A DNA stretch of 64,000 bases from Paenibacillus ottowii (GTDB lineage Bacteria > Bacillota > Bacilli > Paenibacillales > Paenibacillaceae): assembly GCF_006874425.1 (NCBI RefSeq), contig NZ_VIJZ01000004.1, positions 248,001 to 312,000 on the forward strand. Reading direction: 5' to 3'. Made by a program: the position numbers and the translations under genes. The notes beneath the pieces were generated by a model, which saw nothing but the letters and a program-made list of their open reading frames with translations, was not told where the DNA came from and did no database searches. Shown here piece by piece: positions 14,702 to 24,436 of the stretch; the stretch's first letter is position 1; the number at the start of each line of letters is the position of its first letter.

Positions 14702-17062
14702 ATGTCAGTGACTACTGAGCAGCAATGGAATGAGGAACAACGAAGAGTAGAAGATGTGACTACAGTCATTAGCGGCCGAATTCGGAAGCTGGAGACAGAG
14801 GTTGGTTCTGTGCGCGGCGATGTCGTCGATATGCGTAAAGACTTCTGGGATGAGGTAACGATCAATTTCAGTGAGGCGGATGATGTGGGCGAGACGTCCA
14901 CCAGTTTGCGGCAGCAGTCTGAGATTTTGTCTGAACGGGAACGAAGACACAAGCATTCCACTGAGGCGTTAGGCCGTTTGAAAAAGTTGCTGGACTCACC
15001 CTATTTTGCACGCATTGATTTTGCAGAGGAAGGGCAGGCTGCGGAGCGTATTTATCTGGGGATTGCCTCGCTGCTGGATAATCAGGATGAGGAATTTCTA
15101 ATCTACGACTGGCGCGCGCCTATTTCGAATCTGTATTACGATAATATGCCAGGCCCCGCTTCTTATAAGACCCCAGCAGGGGAGATGGAAGGAGAACTGA
15201 CGCTCAAACGTCAATTCTCGATCCGTGATGGACAGATCCGCTTTATGTTTGATACAGGGGTGACTATTGGAGACGAACTCCTTCAAGCCGTATTAAGCCG
15301 GAGCTCGGATGCTCAAATGAAAAGCATTGTCGCTACCATTCAAAAGGAGCAGAATCGCATTATCCGTGATGATCGAAGTCGTATGCTTATTGTTCAGGGG
15401 GCAGCGGGAAGCGGTAAAACCTCTGCTGCGCTTCAGAGAGTAGCGTATTTGCTATATAAGTATCGGGATCGCTTGCGTGCGGATCAGGTCGTGTTATTTT
15501 CGCCCAACCCCATGTTCAACAGTTATGTTTCGACAGTATTGCCTGAATTGGGTGAGGAAAATATGCTTCAGGCTACGTTTCAGGAATATTTGGAGCGGCG
15601 TTTGGGCCGGGAGTTTCAGCTAGAAGATCCATTTGAGCAGCTGGAGTATGTGCTATCTGCATCGTCCCAGCCTGGGTATGAAGCTAGGATGGAAGGTATT
15701 CGCTTTAAGTCATCCAAGACGTTTTTGCATGTGATTACAGGCTATAAGGCACACCTAGAACAGGAGGGGATGCATTTTAAACCTGTTCGTTTTCAGGGAC
15801 GTGAGGTGATTTCAGTCGAGCAAATGGCAGGTAAGTTCTATGAATTCGACTCGGCTGTGCGGCTGGCAAACCGATTGGAACTGCTGCGCGATTGGATGCT
15901 CAAAGAGCTGGCTCGCTTTGGCAAGGAAGAATGCGCCGCTCCTTGGGTAGACCAGCAGATGGATCTGATGGAGCCAGAGGATTATCAGCGGGCATATAAC
16001 CGCATGCGCCGTAAATCCAAGAATAAAGGCGATACCTTCGATGATTTTAAGCGTGAAAGAGAAATATTGGCACGGATGGTAGTCAGTGACCGCTTAAAGC
16101 CCCTGCGCAAGTGGATTAAGGCACTTCGCTTCGTAGACACAACTCGCCTATACAGCGAACTGTTTATGAACGAGACCCTATTAAGCCAACTGTCCAATCA
16201 TGCAGAGCTACCTGTCCACTGGAGTGAAATTAGTCGGCAAACTCTGAAACGCATTCAAGCTGGAGAATTAGCGTATGAGGATGTGACGCCCTTTTTATAT
16301 TTGCGTGAGCTGATGCTAGGCTTCCGTTCCAATAGCAACATTCGTCATGTGTTTATTGACGAAGCACAGGACTATTCACCATTTCAGCTGGCTTTCTTCA
16401 AACGATTATTTCCTCAGGCTAAAATGACGGCACTGGGCGATTTTAATCAGGCCATCTACGCCCATGCTTCGGTGCTTCAGGATGCAGAACCATTGTATGA
16501 CCTGTATGGAGCAGAACAGACCGAGATGATTTCCCTGACACGCAGCTATCGTTCGACACAGGAGATTGTAGAGTTTACCCGAGGGATGGTAGCAGGAGGG
16601 GAGCATATTGTTCCGTTTAACCGTAAGGGGGAGAAGCCGTTAGTCACCGAGGTGAACTCGCGTGAGAAGCTGCATCAACTGATTGCTGGGAAGGTTACCA
16701 AATTGCTGGCAGAGGGCTATGAATCCATTGCGGTGATCTGTAAAAATGCTGATGAAAGCGCAGCGACCTACGAAGCACTGGAAGGACAACTGCCAGTAAA
16801 GCCAAAATTAATTAAGAAAACAACTCCTGCTTTTGAAAAGGGGATTCACATCATCCCGGCTTATCTGGCGAAAGGTGTGGAGTTTGATGCAGTCCTTATT
16901 TATGACGGATCGGCCCAAGAATATCAGCGTGAAAGTGAGCGTAAATTGTTCTACACGGCTTGTACGCGAGCGATGCATTTGCTGCACATATATAGCATAG
17001 GGGAAATTACGCCATTTGTAAGCTCACAGAAATCGGACACGTATATCCGTAAAGTGGAATAA
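14702..17062 (+). CDS. helD: HelD, RNA polymerase-recycling UvrD-like ATPase
   Basis: A 786-residue superfamily 1 motor that removes stalled RNA polymerase from nucleic acid. Domains in order: N-terminal coiled-coil arm (residues about 1-100, ending RERRHKHSTEALGRLKKLL), the DWRAPISNLYYD motif shared by HelD proteins (about 140), Walker A GAAGSGKTS (about 233-241), Walker B FIDEAQDYSP (about 550), LTRSYRST motif and C-terminal ATPase motifs FYTACTRAMHLL. The N-terminal arm that enters the secondary channel of the polymerase identifies HelD rather than PcrA/UvrD. Length fits the Bacillus type (about 770). The gene stands alone. Confidence 0.94.
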   Translation: MSVTTEQQWNEEQRRVEDVTTVISGRIRKLETEVGSVRGDVVDMRKDFWDEVTINFSEADDVGETSTSLRQQSEILSERERRHKHSTEALGRLKKLLDSPYFARIDFAEEGQAAERIYLGIASLLDNQDEEFLIYDWRAPISNLYYDNMPGPASYKTPAGEMEGELTLKRQFSIRDGQIRFMFDTGVTIGDELLQAVLSRSSDAQMKSIVATIQKEQNRIIRDDRSRMLIVQGAAGSGKTSAALQRVAYLLYKYRDRLRADQVVLFSPNPMFNSYVSTVLPELGEENMLQATFQEYLERRLGREFQLEDPFEQLEYVLSASSQPGYEARMEGIRFKSSKTFLHVITGYKAHLEQEGMHFKPVRFQGREVISVEQMAGKFYEFDSAVRLANRLELLRDWMLKELARFGKEECAAPWVDQQMDLMEPEDYQRAYNRMRRKSKNKGDTFDDFKREREILARMVVSDRLKPLRKWIKALRFVDTTRLYSELFMNETLLSQLSNHAELPVHWSEISRQTLKRIQAGELAYEDVTPFLYLRELMLGFRSNSNIRHVFIDEAQDYSPFQLAFFKRLFPQAKMTALGDFNQAIYAHASVLQDAEPLYDLYGAEQTEMISLTRSYRSTQEIVEFTRGMVAGGEHIVPFNRKGEKPLVTEVNSREKLHQLIAGKVTKLLAEGYESIAVICKNADESAATYEALEGQLPVKPKLIKKTTPAFEKGIHIIPAYLAKGVEFDAVLIYDGSAQEYQRESERKLFYTACTRAMHLLHIYSIGEITPFVSSQKSDTYIRKVE

Positions 17063-17166
17063 AGTGACCGTGTTTTCTAACGGCGGCTGGCATTATTGAG
17101 CGTATTCCAGTAACATAAGCAAATAAGCCAAACAGGTTAGAAGCATAAACGGAGGTTACAAACGTA

Positions 17167-19008
17167 ATGGACATGAAGAGAGTATTTCAACGCCCGCCGC
17201 TGGCGGACTGTGTACCCGAGTTGATAGCTACAGCTAGAGGGGAGCGCAAGGCATCGCTGGTGATCCGCGGAGGAACGCTGGTCAATGTGGTATCGGGCGA
17301 ATTGTTACCGGGCATGTCTATTGCTGTGCAAGGTTCTCGTATTGCCTACGTCGGTAGAGACGTTAGCCATACGATTGGAGAAGACACCGTAATTATTGAA
17401 GCGGAAGGTCGTTATATGGCACCGGGTCTGCTGGATGGACATTGTCATATTGAAAGTACACAGCTCACCGTGACTGAATTCGCGAAGGCTGTACTGCCGC
17501 TGGGTGTGACGGGCGGTTTTTTTGACCCACATGAAATTTCCAATGTGCTGGGTCTAAAAGGGCTTCGCCTGATGCTGGACGAAGCACGCACGACACCGCT
17601 GGCTGCTTACATGCAGGTAGCTTCCTGCGTGCCTTCCACAGGCCCGGAGCTGGAAACGACAGGTGCCTCTTTTGGTCCGGCGGAAGTGGCAGAGGCTCTA
17701 AGCTGGGGCCCGGATATGATCGGGCTGGGCGAAGTTATGAATTTCCCTGGCGTCGTCTATGGGGACGATGTGATGATCGGGGAAATTCAGGCTACGCTGC
17801 GCGCCGGCAAGGTGGCGGATGGCCATTTTACATGGGCATCCGATGATTGGCGGCTGCCAGTCTATGCAGCCGCGGGAATTACGGGCGATCACGAATGTGT
17901 CACGCCCGAGGATGTAGCCGAGCGTATCCGGCTCGGCATGTATGCCAAGATGCGGCAAGGCTCCGCATGGCATGATGTGGCCGAGACGATCCGTGCCAGC
18001 ACGGAAATGGGGCTCGATACGCGCCGCATGATGCTGGTGACGGATGATCGCAGCGCGGAATCCCTGCTCCATGAAGGGCAGATGGACTTCGTGGTGCGTC
18101 ATGCGATTGCGCAGGGTGTTAAGCCTGTAACGGCCTTTCAGATGGCAACGCTGAATACGGCAGAGCGCTTTGGCGTGGCACGGGACATTGGCTCGATTAT
18201 TCCCGGTGCGATTGCCGATATTATATTGCTGGATGGCCGCTTGGCCGAAGTGAATGTGACGGCTACCATCGCGGCGGGCCAACTGGTAGCCGAGTACGGA
18301 CAAATGGTCGCTGATTGGGAAGGCTTTGTTTATCCTGCGGAAGTGATGGACACGGTCCATTTGGGTCGAGAGCTGAGTACCGCTGATTTTCGTATTGCGG
18401 CTCCAGTACAGGAGGGGAATGTACCTGTACGAGTAATTCGTGTCACGGAAAATCATGTGGATACGAAGGAAGTACGGATGACCGTTCCGGTGCGTCATGG
18501 CGAAGTTGCATCAGATCCTGCACAGGATTTGTGCAAAATCGCTGTTTTCGAGCGACATCATGCCAGTGGCAGCCACGCGGTGGCACTTGTGACAGGCGTA
18601 GGGTTCACTGAGCCGGCCGCAATTGCCATGACCGTAGCGCATGATAGCCACAACCTGCTCGTCATCGGCAATGATGATGAGCTCATGACTCAGGCGGCAA
18701 AGCAAGCCGTTGCACTACGTGGCGGCGTGGTGGTCGTATCCGCCTCGGGTGAGACGCGCTTCCCGCTTCCGATTGCCGGATTGATGTCCCCAGCTCCGTT
18801 TGCAGAGGTGGCTGCGCAGTCCGAAAGCATCAGCCGGGCACTTCAGCAAGCCGGCTGCATGCTGAACAACGCGCTGATGACACTGTCGCTGCTCGCATTG
18901 GTCGTTATCCCTGAAATTCGCTTGTCGGATCAGGGACTTGTCGTGATCGGAGCCGACGGTATACGGAAGGTGTCTCTTTTCGTGGAAGAGGATGCTACGG
19001 AAGCCTGA
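17167..19008 (+). CDS. ade: Adenine deaminase
   Basis: Converts adenine to hypoxanthine and ammonia in purine salvage; cytosolic metal-dependent amidohydrolase. The 613-residue protein has the composite-domain start SLVIRGGTLVNVVSGELLPG, metal ligands in GLLDGHCHIEST, GFFDPHEISNV, GLGEVMNFPGV, and the catalytic-region LVTDDRSAESLL with the downstream IPGAIADIILLDG. It ends with the adenine deaminase C-terminal domain (LPIAGLMSP...NNALMTLSLLALVVIPEIRLSDQGL). The ATG at 17167 follows GGAGG. Its GC content is visibly higher than the neighbours, which also explains long antisense frames here. A strong terminator follows. Confidence 0.94.
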   Translation: MDMKRVFQRPPLADCVPELIATARGERKASLVIRGGTLVNVVSGELLPGMSIAVQGSRIAYVGRDVSHTIGEDTVIIEAEGRYMAPGLLDGHCHIESTQLTVTEFAKAVLPLGVTGGFFDPHEISNVLGLKGLRLMLDEARTTPLAAYMQVASCVPSTGPELETTGASFGPAEVAEALSWGPDMIGLGEVMNFPGVVYGDDVMIGEIQATLRAGKVADGHFTWASDDWRLPVYAAAGITGDHECVTPEDVAERIRLGMYAKMRQGSAWHDVAETIRASTEMGLDTRRMMLVTDDRSAESLLHEGQMDFVVRHAIAQGVKPVTAFQMATLNTAERFGVARDIGSIIPGAIADIILLDGRLAEVNVTATIAAGQLVAEYGQMVADWEGFVYPAEVMDTVHLGRELSTADFRIAAPVQEGNVPVRVIRVTENHVDTKEVRMTVPVRHGEVASDPAQDLCKIAVFERHHASGSHAVALVTGVGFTEPAAIAMTVAHDSHNLLVIGNDDELMTQAAKQAVALRGGVVVVSASGETRFPLPIAGLMSPAPFAEVAAQSESISRALQQAGCMLNNALMTLSLLALVVIPEIRLSDQGLVVIGADGIRKVSLFVEEDATEA

Positions 19009-19022
19009 TAGAACACATCGCT

Positions 19023-19074
19023 GGGGGTTGTCCTGCAGGTCTACTCAGACCTGAGGGATAACCCCTGTTTTCTT
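19023..19074 (+). terminator. Terminator after ade
   Basis: GGGGGTTGTCC pairs with GGGATAACCCC; an inner CAGGTCT/AGACCTG stem extends it. TGTTTTCTT follows. Confidence 0.8.
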
Positions 19075-19114
19075 ATATAGTCCAGAAGATATCTTTGATT
19101 TCACAGCGTTTTGT

Positions 19115-19127
19115 GGGGGGGGGGGGG
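19115..19127 (+). repeat. Homopolymer of 13 G at a ribosome binding site
   Basis: An uninterrupted run of 13 G lies 5 bases before the ATG of the Crp/Fnr gene, where it must serve as or flank the Shine-Dalgarno sequence. Runs of this length are slippage-prone. See findings. Confidence 0.95.
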
Positions 19128-19132
19128 AAGTG

Positions 19133-19714
19133 ATGCAATTACATTATCGTTCATTAGAAAAAATGGCTCATCAAGCCTCAATTATAGATCAGGATTGGAA
19201 CAGGTTTGTAGAGCAAACCCGTGTGAGGCATGTTCAGCAGGGGACATATCTTATTGAAACAGGGGAACCTGTGAAACATGCTTATTTTTGTTCGGAGGGA
19301 TTATTCCGTTTGTTCTATACTTTGGCAGATGGCAGAGAATATAATGTTGGTTTTTCACCGGAAGATGATTATGTAACCTCTTATGGCGCTATGGTTCAAG
19401 GTAAACCATCCACCTTTACGATTGAGGCCATGGAAGATTCGGTTGTTATTGAAATTCCACATCATGTACTGAAGGAGCTTATGGATACAAGCCATATGTG
19501 GGAGAGATTCGTGCGTAAAAGCGTAGAAAGACTGTACATTCGCAAAGAGGAACGGGAACGCGAATTGTTATATCTTTCTGCCAGGGAGCGTTATGATGCC
19601 TTTCTTCTCAAGTATCCCGGGTTGGACAAACGAGTTGCACAATACCATATAGCTTCTTACATAGGTGTATCTCCCGTTTCACTTAGTCGTTTGCTGCGCA
19701 GCGATTTGCATTAA
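19133..19714 (+). CDS. Crp/Fnr family transcriptional regulator
   Basis: A 193-residue regulator with an N-terminal cyclic-nucleotide-binding-like beta barrel (GTYLIETGEPVKHAYFCSEGLFRLFYTLADGREYNVGF, then FTIEAMEDSVVIEIP) and a C-terminal winged helix (RVAQYHIASYIGVSPVSLSRLLRS). It lacks the FNR cysteines and the usual cAMP-phosphate arginine pattern, so its effector is unknown; this shape is common in small single-target regulators. A GTG at 19130 is an alternative start. It lies directly upstream of a darcynin-family gene, its likely target, and its translation start sits behind a run of 13 G. Confidence 0.88.
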   Translation: MQLHYRSLEKMAHQASIIDQDWNRFVEQTRVRHVQQGTYLIETGEPVKHAYFCSEGLFRLFYTLADGREYNVGFSPEDDYVTSYGAMVQGKPSTFTIEAMEDSVVIEIPHHVLKELMDTSHMWERFVRKSVERLYIRKEERERELLYLSARERYDAFLLKYPGLDKRVAQYHIASYIGVSPVSLSRLLRSDLH

Positions 19715-19752
19715 CCTATGTTAATGTGGCTTAGCGACAAGCAGCGTACAAT
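19709..19752 (+). promoter_or_regulatory. Perfect palindrome and -10 element upstream of darcynin-family gene
   Basis: CATTAAC-CTAT-GTTAATG (19709-19726) is a perfect inverted repeat with 7-bp arms, overlapping the Crp/Fnr gene stop codon. A -10 like TACAAT lies at 19747-19752 with no good -35. The predicted start near 19759 puts the palindrome centre at about -41.5, the class II activation position of Crp/Fnr proteins. Confidence 0.6.
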
Positions 19753-19795
19753 AACGATAAATCCATTCAAGTTTCACTAAAAAGGAGATAGGCAT

Positions 19796-20137
19796 ATGCG
19801 TTATATGATGATTGTATTACTGGAATTCTACCCTTCTTGGTTGGCTCTTCCTCGGGAAGAACGCCGTAAACATGCGGGGGCCTTGCAGGCTCGTATTCAG
19901 AAGTACAGCAAACATGTTCAGGTTCGTTTTTTCGATGCAGAAGCACTGCCCGGAAAGGACTATACGGATTTCGTTGTATGTGAAACAGAGGATATGAAGC
20001 AATATCACTATATGTGGGAAGAAATTCGTGATTCGGAGCCGTATACCAAGGGATATATGAAGATTAAAGATGTAGTAATGGGGATGGAAAATGCATTTCA
20101 GTCCTATGAGTCCGAAATGCTACAGATGGACAAATAA
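19796..20137 (+). CDS. Darcynin-family small protein
   Basis: A 113-residue soluble protein, likely a ferredoxin-like alpha-beta fold. The pattern (I)VLLEFYPSWLALPREERRK...VQVRFFDAEALPGKDYTDFVVCETEDMKQYHYMWEEIRDSEPY fits the darcynin family (WL.L...ER, RFFDAEA, TD..V.ET.D...Y). The molecular function of the family is not established. GGAGA precedes the ATG by nine bases. It is the gene after the Crp/Fnr regulator and carries a palindrome in its promoter. Confidence 0.72.
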   Translation: MRYMMIVLLEFYPSWLALPREERRKHAGALQARIQKYSKHVQVRFFDAEALPGKDYTDFVVCETEDMKQYHYMWEEIRDSEPYTKGYMKIKDVVMGMENAFQSYESEMLQMDK

Positions 20138-20193
20138 CTCCCCGTACCTCTTATTATGTAAAAGTAGGAGTTGAGCTTGTACAGGTTTCAAAC

Positions 20194-20245
20194 AAGGCGA
20201 GTTCCCATGCTGTTTTATTCAGCTGGGAATTCGCCTTTTATCTTT
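20194..20245. terminator. Bidirectional terminator
   Basis: AAGGCGAGTTCCCA pairs with TGGGAATTCGCCTTTT, between the convergent darcynin-family and stalk-domain genes. Confidence 0.75.
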
Positions 20246-20270
20246 TGAAAATGATAATCAGAAAACCAAT

Positions 20271-21119
20271 TTATGCAACTGTATTACTTATAACCTTCAG
20301 AAATCCATTATTTGTTGCATTATTAATTAACTGATCAATAGATTTTGCTGCGCTATCGCTAAACAAGTACCACTCATTTTTGGATACGTCATGAATCAAA
20401 AACTTGGGATACCCGATTAAAAGTTCGGAAGGAAAGGACTGGATTAAAGAATACACATCAAAACGAGTTAAGCTTTTCCCCTTTTGATCTAAAAAATCGT
20501 ATTGTGCATTTTTATAATAAGACCCAGGTGTGTCAATAGTGAAGCTCCAAGAATAGTTTTCAGGTGCTTCGACCTTTTCACCTTTGTTTTTTGTGAAAAT
20601 ATTATAAATGGTTTCATTATATGCATTGCCATGAATTTGCTGAACTACGCCGCCCAATATCATATGGTATTCCTGTTGAAGTGCTTTTACTTGAACACCG
20701 TTGATGAGCAATGGTTTAGTATCCACCGTCACTGTAAAGTTGCTGTAATTGACATTGCAGCCAAATGCCTCTGCAATAAAACGAAGTGGAACATATGTGC
20801 GATTATTTTTCGTATATGGTTTTACATCAAGCGGTATCTTTTTACCGTTTTTCTCCGCTGTGCTTTTGTTTATTGCTAATTTTACTTTCATCTCGCTTTT
20901 AACGAGGATCACCTCGGAATCGGACCATTCGACGTTAGCCCCCAAACTTTCGCTCATAACACGTAGAGGCACCATGACGCGCTTATTTTTCATTTCGGGC
21001 TTCACATCAGATGTAATCGTTACACCGTCAACTTTGATTTGATTTTGTGCTGCATAAACAGTGGACGATGAAATACATAAAAAGATAGCAAGAAAAGCTC
21101 CAAAGAATGCCTTGTTCAT
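20271..21119 (-). CDS. Secreted protein with copper amine oxidase-type N-terminal (stalk) domain
   Basis: A 282-residue exported protein. A signal peptide (residues 1-23, ending VYA) is followed by the stalk domain: two repeats of the form ...VKPEMKNKRVMVPLRVMSESLGANVEWSD and ...VKPYTKNNRTYVPLRFIAEAFGCNVNYSN. This domain is very abundant in Paenibacillus secreted proteins and probably binds cell wall polymers. The remaining 140 residues have no motif I recognise. It stands alone, with its terminator shared with the convergent gene. Confidence 0.85.
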   Translation of the reverse strand: MNKAFFGAFLAIFLCISSSTVYAAQNQIKVDGVTITSDVKPEMKNKRVMVPLRVMSESLGANVEWSDSEVILVKSEMKVKLAINKSTAEKNGKKIPLDVKPYTKNNRTYVPLRFIAEAFGCNVNYSNFTVTVDTKPLLINGVQVKALQQEYHMILGGVVQQIHGNAYNETIYNIFTKNKGEKVEAPENYSWSFTIDTPGSYYKNAQYDFLDQKGKSLTRFDVYSLIQSFPSELLIGYPKFLIHDVSKNEWYLFSDSAAKSIDQLINNATNNGFLKVISNTVA

Positions 21120-21360
21120 AAAAGATTTCTCCTTTTTTGATAAATTTGTTACCTAGTAATTTTCCACCATATTAAGACGCGAATGGATAAAGTTTGTTGC
21201 GCTTGCCTGTTTATCAACTTAACGTAACAACCAGTTTGTACTATTTAATTGAATTCCGATATTTACCAACCAAAAAATTCTAATCTTCCTGGGGAATTAT
21301 GTCGATAACATTGAATATTGTTCATAAAATTTACAAAGTACATCCTTAGGGGGAAAGTTA

Positions 21361-22638
21361 ATGAGAAAACAGCTAAAAGTTGCGATTTCTCTAGTATGTT
21401 TAATGATGTTTATAGGTTGTTCGGCTTCACCAGTATCACAGCAGACGACTAAGATTACACTTTTGAATTCCAAATCTGAAATAAAAACCCAACTAGAAGA
21501 ATTAGCAAAACAATACAATCAAGAGCATCCTGAAGCATCTTTAGAGATTATAACTGCTCCTGAGGGGACATCTGCATATCAAAAGTTGATGTCGATGTAC
21601 GGTTCAGGAAGCCCAGCTACCATGTCAATGCTTGATCCGGGCGACACGCAGACATTCCTGGATAAAGCTGTTGATTTAAGCAAAGAAAAGTGGGTAGCCG
21701 ATACGATAGAACATGGACTCGATACTGTCAAGAAAAATGATACTGTGTTGGGGTTCCCATTTGCAGTTGAAGGCTACGGATTAATTTACAATAAGAAAGT
21801 GTTGGACAAAGCAGCAGGGGGGACCTTTGATGCTTCCTCGGTCAACAGTAGAAGCAGCCTGAATTCATTAATGGCTAAAATTCAGAAGTCGGGAGTAGCA
21901 CCGGTCATGCTTTCACCAATGGACTGGTCTCTTGGTTCTCATCTTCTGGCTCTGGCTTATTCTGTTCAACCTGGGGGGGTTCCAGAGTTTGTTAAAGGTA
22001 TGCAGAACAACTCCATCGATTTGTCCCAAAACAATATAATGTCTGGATGGGTACAAACTTTAGATCTGCTCAAGGATAACAACATCAATAAGCACGCGCC
22101 TTTGGACAGTACGTATGAGGATGGATCCAAAGCTTTGGGAGAGGGCAAGGTAGGGCTTTGGTTTATGGGCAACTGGGCTTGGAATGGAATAAAGAGCAAT
22201 GATACAGCAAATGAGGAATACGGTTTCTTGCCTCTTCCGCTAAATGATAATACAGATGATCCTATCAATTCCAAGATCACAGTCGGTGTGACAAAATATA
22301 TATTCATCGACTCCACAACTACCACACCTCAGCAGCAAGAGGAAGCAAAGAAGTTTTTAAACTGGCTAGTATACGAAAAGTCCGGACAGGAACTTTTGGT
22401 AAACAAGGTCAATGTTATACCGGCGTTCAAGAATATTGACCTGGTGCCTTCCGATCCCTTGAGTAAATCGATCAAGTCATATATGTCGAGCGGAAAGACG
22501 CTGCCGTTTATGGCAACCCTTCCACCTGATCATGGAGGCATCACAGGAGCGTCTATCCAAAGCTATATCAGTGGAAAGATAGATAAGGCAGAGTTGTTGC
22601 GCCAAATACGCATATACTGGAAAGCTCAGCAGGGATGA
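21361..22638 (+). CDS. Family 1 extracellular solute-binding lipoprotein, partner of a chemoreceptor
   Basis: A 425-residue sugar-type ABC binding protein. The lipobox MFIGC puts the acylated cysteine at residue 20. The mature protein has the family 1 layout: [72 protein letters not shown] and [20 protein letters not shown]. No permease or ATPase gene is near. The next gene, 30 bases on, is a methyl-accepting chemotaxis protein, so this lipoprotein probably acts as a ligand-sensing subunit for chemotaxis. TCCGATAT at 21255-21262 resembles a sigma-D -10 element, though no matching -35 is clear. Confidence 0.9.
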   Translation: MRKQLKVAISLVCLMMFIGCSASPVSQQTTKITLLNSKSEIKTQLEELAKQYNQEHPEASLEIITAPEGTSAYQKLMSMYGSGSPATMSMLDPGDTQTFLDKAVDLSKEKWVADTIEHGLDTVKKNDTVLGFPFAVEGYGLIYNKKVLDKAAGGTFDASSVNSRSSLNSLMAKIQKSGVAPVMLSPMDWSLGSHLLALAYSVQPGGVPEFVKGMQNNSIDLSQNNIMSGWVQTLDLLKDNNINKHAPLDSTYEDGSKALGEGKVGLWFMGNWAWNGIKSNDTANEEYGFLPLPLNDNTDDPINSKITVGVTKYIFIDSTTTTPQQQEEAKKFLNWLVYEKSGQELLVNKVNVIPAFKNIDLVPSDPLSKSIKSYMSSGKTLPFMATLPPDHGGITGASIQSYISGKIDKAELLRQIRIYWKAQQG

Positions 22639-22667
22639 TACCAGACAGTTACGGGAGGAAGATAAGG

Positions 22668-24371
22668 GTGTTTAAATTAACGTTAAAGAAAAAGATAATT
22701 AGTGCAGCGCTCATACTGGTAATCGTACTGTCCCTTTCAAGTGTTATAGGCGTCATCAAGATGTCGGAAATGGGGGAGGCTTCTGATAAGGTAAATAACA
22801 GGTCTTTACCTGCGGTTATCCTTCTTCAAGGTATGGACAAGCAGATTACAGAAATCGATAGACTGACCGTTCGCATGATCATCGAAGAGGATGCAGCCGT
22901 TCGCAGTACTTATCAAGAAGAACTAACCAAAGCTACAGCTTCAATGGATAAGAGTGTAAATAAATACCAAAGTTTAGCCTCGACGGCAGCGGAAAAAGAA
23001 TTGTTCACCGACTTTTATGGTCAGTGGGCAATGTATCTTCGCCATCTAAAGGTGGTTTCTGCGGCCATGGAAGAAAACGACAAGGTGATGGCCTACATGA
23101 TCATCCATGGAAATTCCTCAGTTTATAAGGCAGCTTTAGATGATGTAAATAAACTGAAGCTACTTAATGAGCAGTATGCTACGGATGCCGCTAATCAATC
23201 GAGCCAATCTTACCATTCAGGCAGACTTTTAATGATTTCCTTGACTATCATATGTACGATCCTTGGAATTATCGGTTCTTTTTTACTGGCTCAATCGTTT
23301 ACTAAGCCCATATTAAAAATAGCGGAACAGATCAAGCTGGTAACGAGAGGGAACCTGCAAGTGGAACCCCTTAAGGTCCGATCAAAAGATGAGGTCGGGG
23401 AGCTGGCTTCCGATTTTAATGAAATGTGCGATTCGCTGCGCAACCTTTTAAAGGAAGTTGTGGATAATTCCTTACTGGTTGCCTCTACGGCAGAACAGTT
23501 AACGGCCAGCGCGGAACAGACAAGCATTGCTACTGAGCAGATAGCTATAAGTGCCACTCAAGTCGCAGAGGGGTCTCAAACACAGCTTGCAGATATTGCT
23601 GAAACGCTGAATTATTCGGTAGGCGTTTCTAAAAGTGTAGAGAACATCACCAATCGCTTTGTGAATGTGGCGAATCTTACAACCCAAGCACAAGAAAAAG
23701 CAACCAACGGGAAAACCCAAATGTCTTCCACTGTTTCTCAAATAAGAGATGTGCACACCAAGGTGACTCAATCCGCTGAAGTCGTAAATATTCTAGGCGA
23801 AAAATCTGCGGAGATTAGACAGATCACAGCTATGATCAGTGATATAGCAGCCCGCACCAACTTGCTCTCACTCAATGCGAGTATAGAAGCTGCAAGAGCG
23901 GGAGAACATGGAAAAGGGTTTGCAGTTGTCGCTTATGAAGTACGCAATTTGTCGGCACAAGCAAGTGAAGCAACGGGTAAGATCTCTTCTCTGGTCAACG
24001 AAATCGCATTAAGAACAGATGAAGTTGTAGTTTCAATGAATGAAGGTGTTCAGTCTCTAAATGAAGGCATGATGCTTGTTGAAGGTGTCGGTAACGTCTT
24101 TTCTGAAATTGTCGGTGCCGTTGAAGAGGTGAGCGGTGAGGTGGACACTGCGGCCGTAGAAGCAAGATCCGTAAATGAAGGAACCGTTTCTATGGTGGAA
24201 TCGATGAAGAAGATTGCTGAAATCTCCGAACAGGCCGCAGATGCTACTCAAACTGTCGCAAGTGTAGTCGAGGAAACTACCGCCTCCATGGAGGAAGTGT
24301 CAGCAGGTGCTAATATGCTTGCCAAGCGGGCGGAAGAGATGAATCAAACGGTGTCTGTATTCAAAATATAA
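22668..24371 (+). CDS. Methyl-accepting chemotaxis protein with 4-helix-bundle sensor
   Basis: A membrane chemoreceptor of about 567 residues. Order: membrane helix at residues about 10-30, a helical extracellular domain of about 150 residues of the 4HB_MCP kind, second membrane helix ([21 protein letters not shown]), HAMP, and the signalling coiled coil with tip [24 protein letters not shown]. The tip has R where most receptors have Q. The GTG at 22668 is preceded nine bases away by GGGAGG, better than the ATG at 22635 that overlaps the previous stop. It shares an operon with a solute-binding lipoprotein that likely presents a ligand to it. Confidence 0.92.
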   Translation: MFKLTLKKKIISAALILVIVLSLSSVIGVIKMSEMGEASDKVNNRSLPAVILLQGMDKQITEIDRLTVRMIIEEDAAVRSTYQEELTKATASMDKSVNKYQSLASTAAEKELFTDFYGQWAMYLRHLKVVSAAMEENDKVMAYMIIHGNSSVYKAALDDVNKLKLLNEQYATDAANQSSQSYHSGRLLMISLTIICTILGIIGSFLLAQSFTKPILKIAEQIKLVTRGNLQVEPLKVRSKDEVGELASDFNEMCDSLRNLLKEVVDNSLLVASTAEQLTASAEQTSIATEQIAISATQVAEGSQTQLADIAETLNYSVGVSKSVENITNRFVNVANLTTQAQEKATNGKTQMSSTVSQIRDVHTKVTQSAEVVNILGEKSAEIRQITAMISDIAARTNLLSLNASIEAARAGEHGKGFAVVAYEVRNLSAQASEATGKISSLVNEIALRTDEVVVSMNEGVQSLNEGMMLVEGVGNVFSEIVGAVEEVSGEVDTAAVEARSVNEGTVSMVESMKKIAEISEQAADATQTVASVVEETTASMEEVSAGANMLAKRAEEMNQTVSVFKI

Positions 24372-24378
24372 AATAATT

Positions 24379-24424
24379 AGCGGTAGCCCTGGACGAGGAA
24401 AATAAGTCCTAGACTACCGCTATT
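24379..24424. terminator. Terminator hairpin between convergent genes
   Basis: AGCGGTAG pairs with CTACCGCT, with an inner GGAC/GTCC stem. The T tail is weak on both strands. Confidence 0.6.
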
Positions 24425-24436
24425 GTTGCCATTAGA

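Noticed and set aside
17698-18498. 266-codon antisense frame inside ade
   Set aside because: Long antisense frames are expected in this GC-richer gene. It is His/Arg-rich nonsense without a ribosome binding site.
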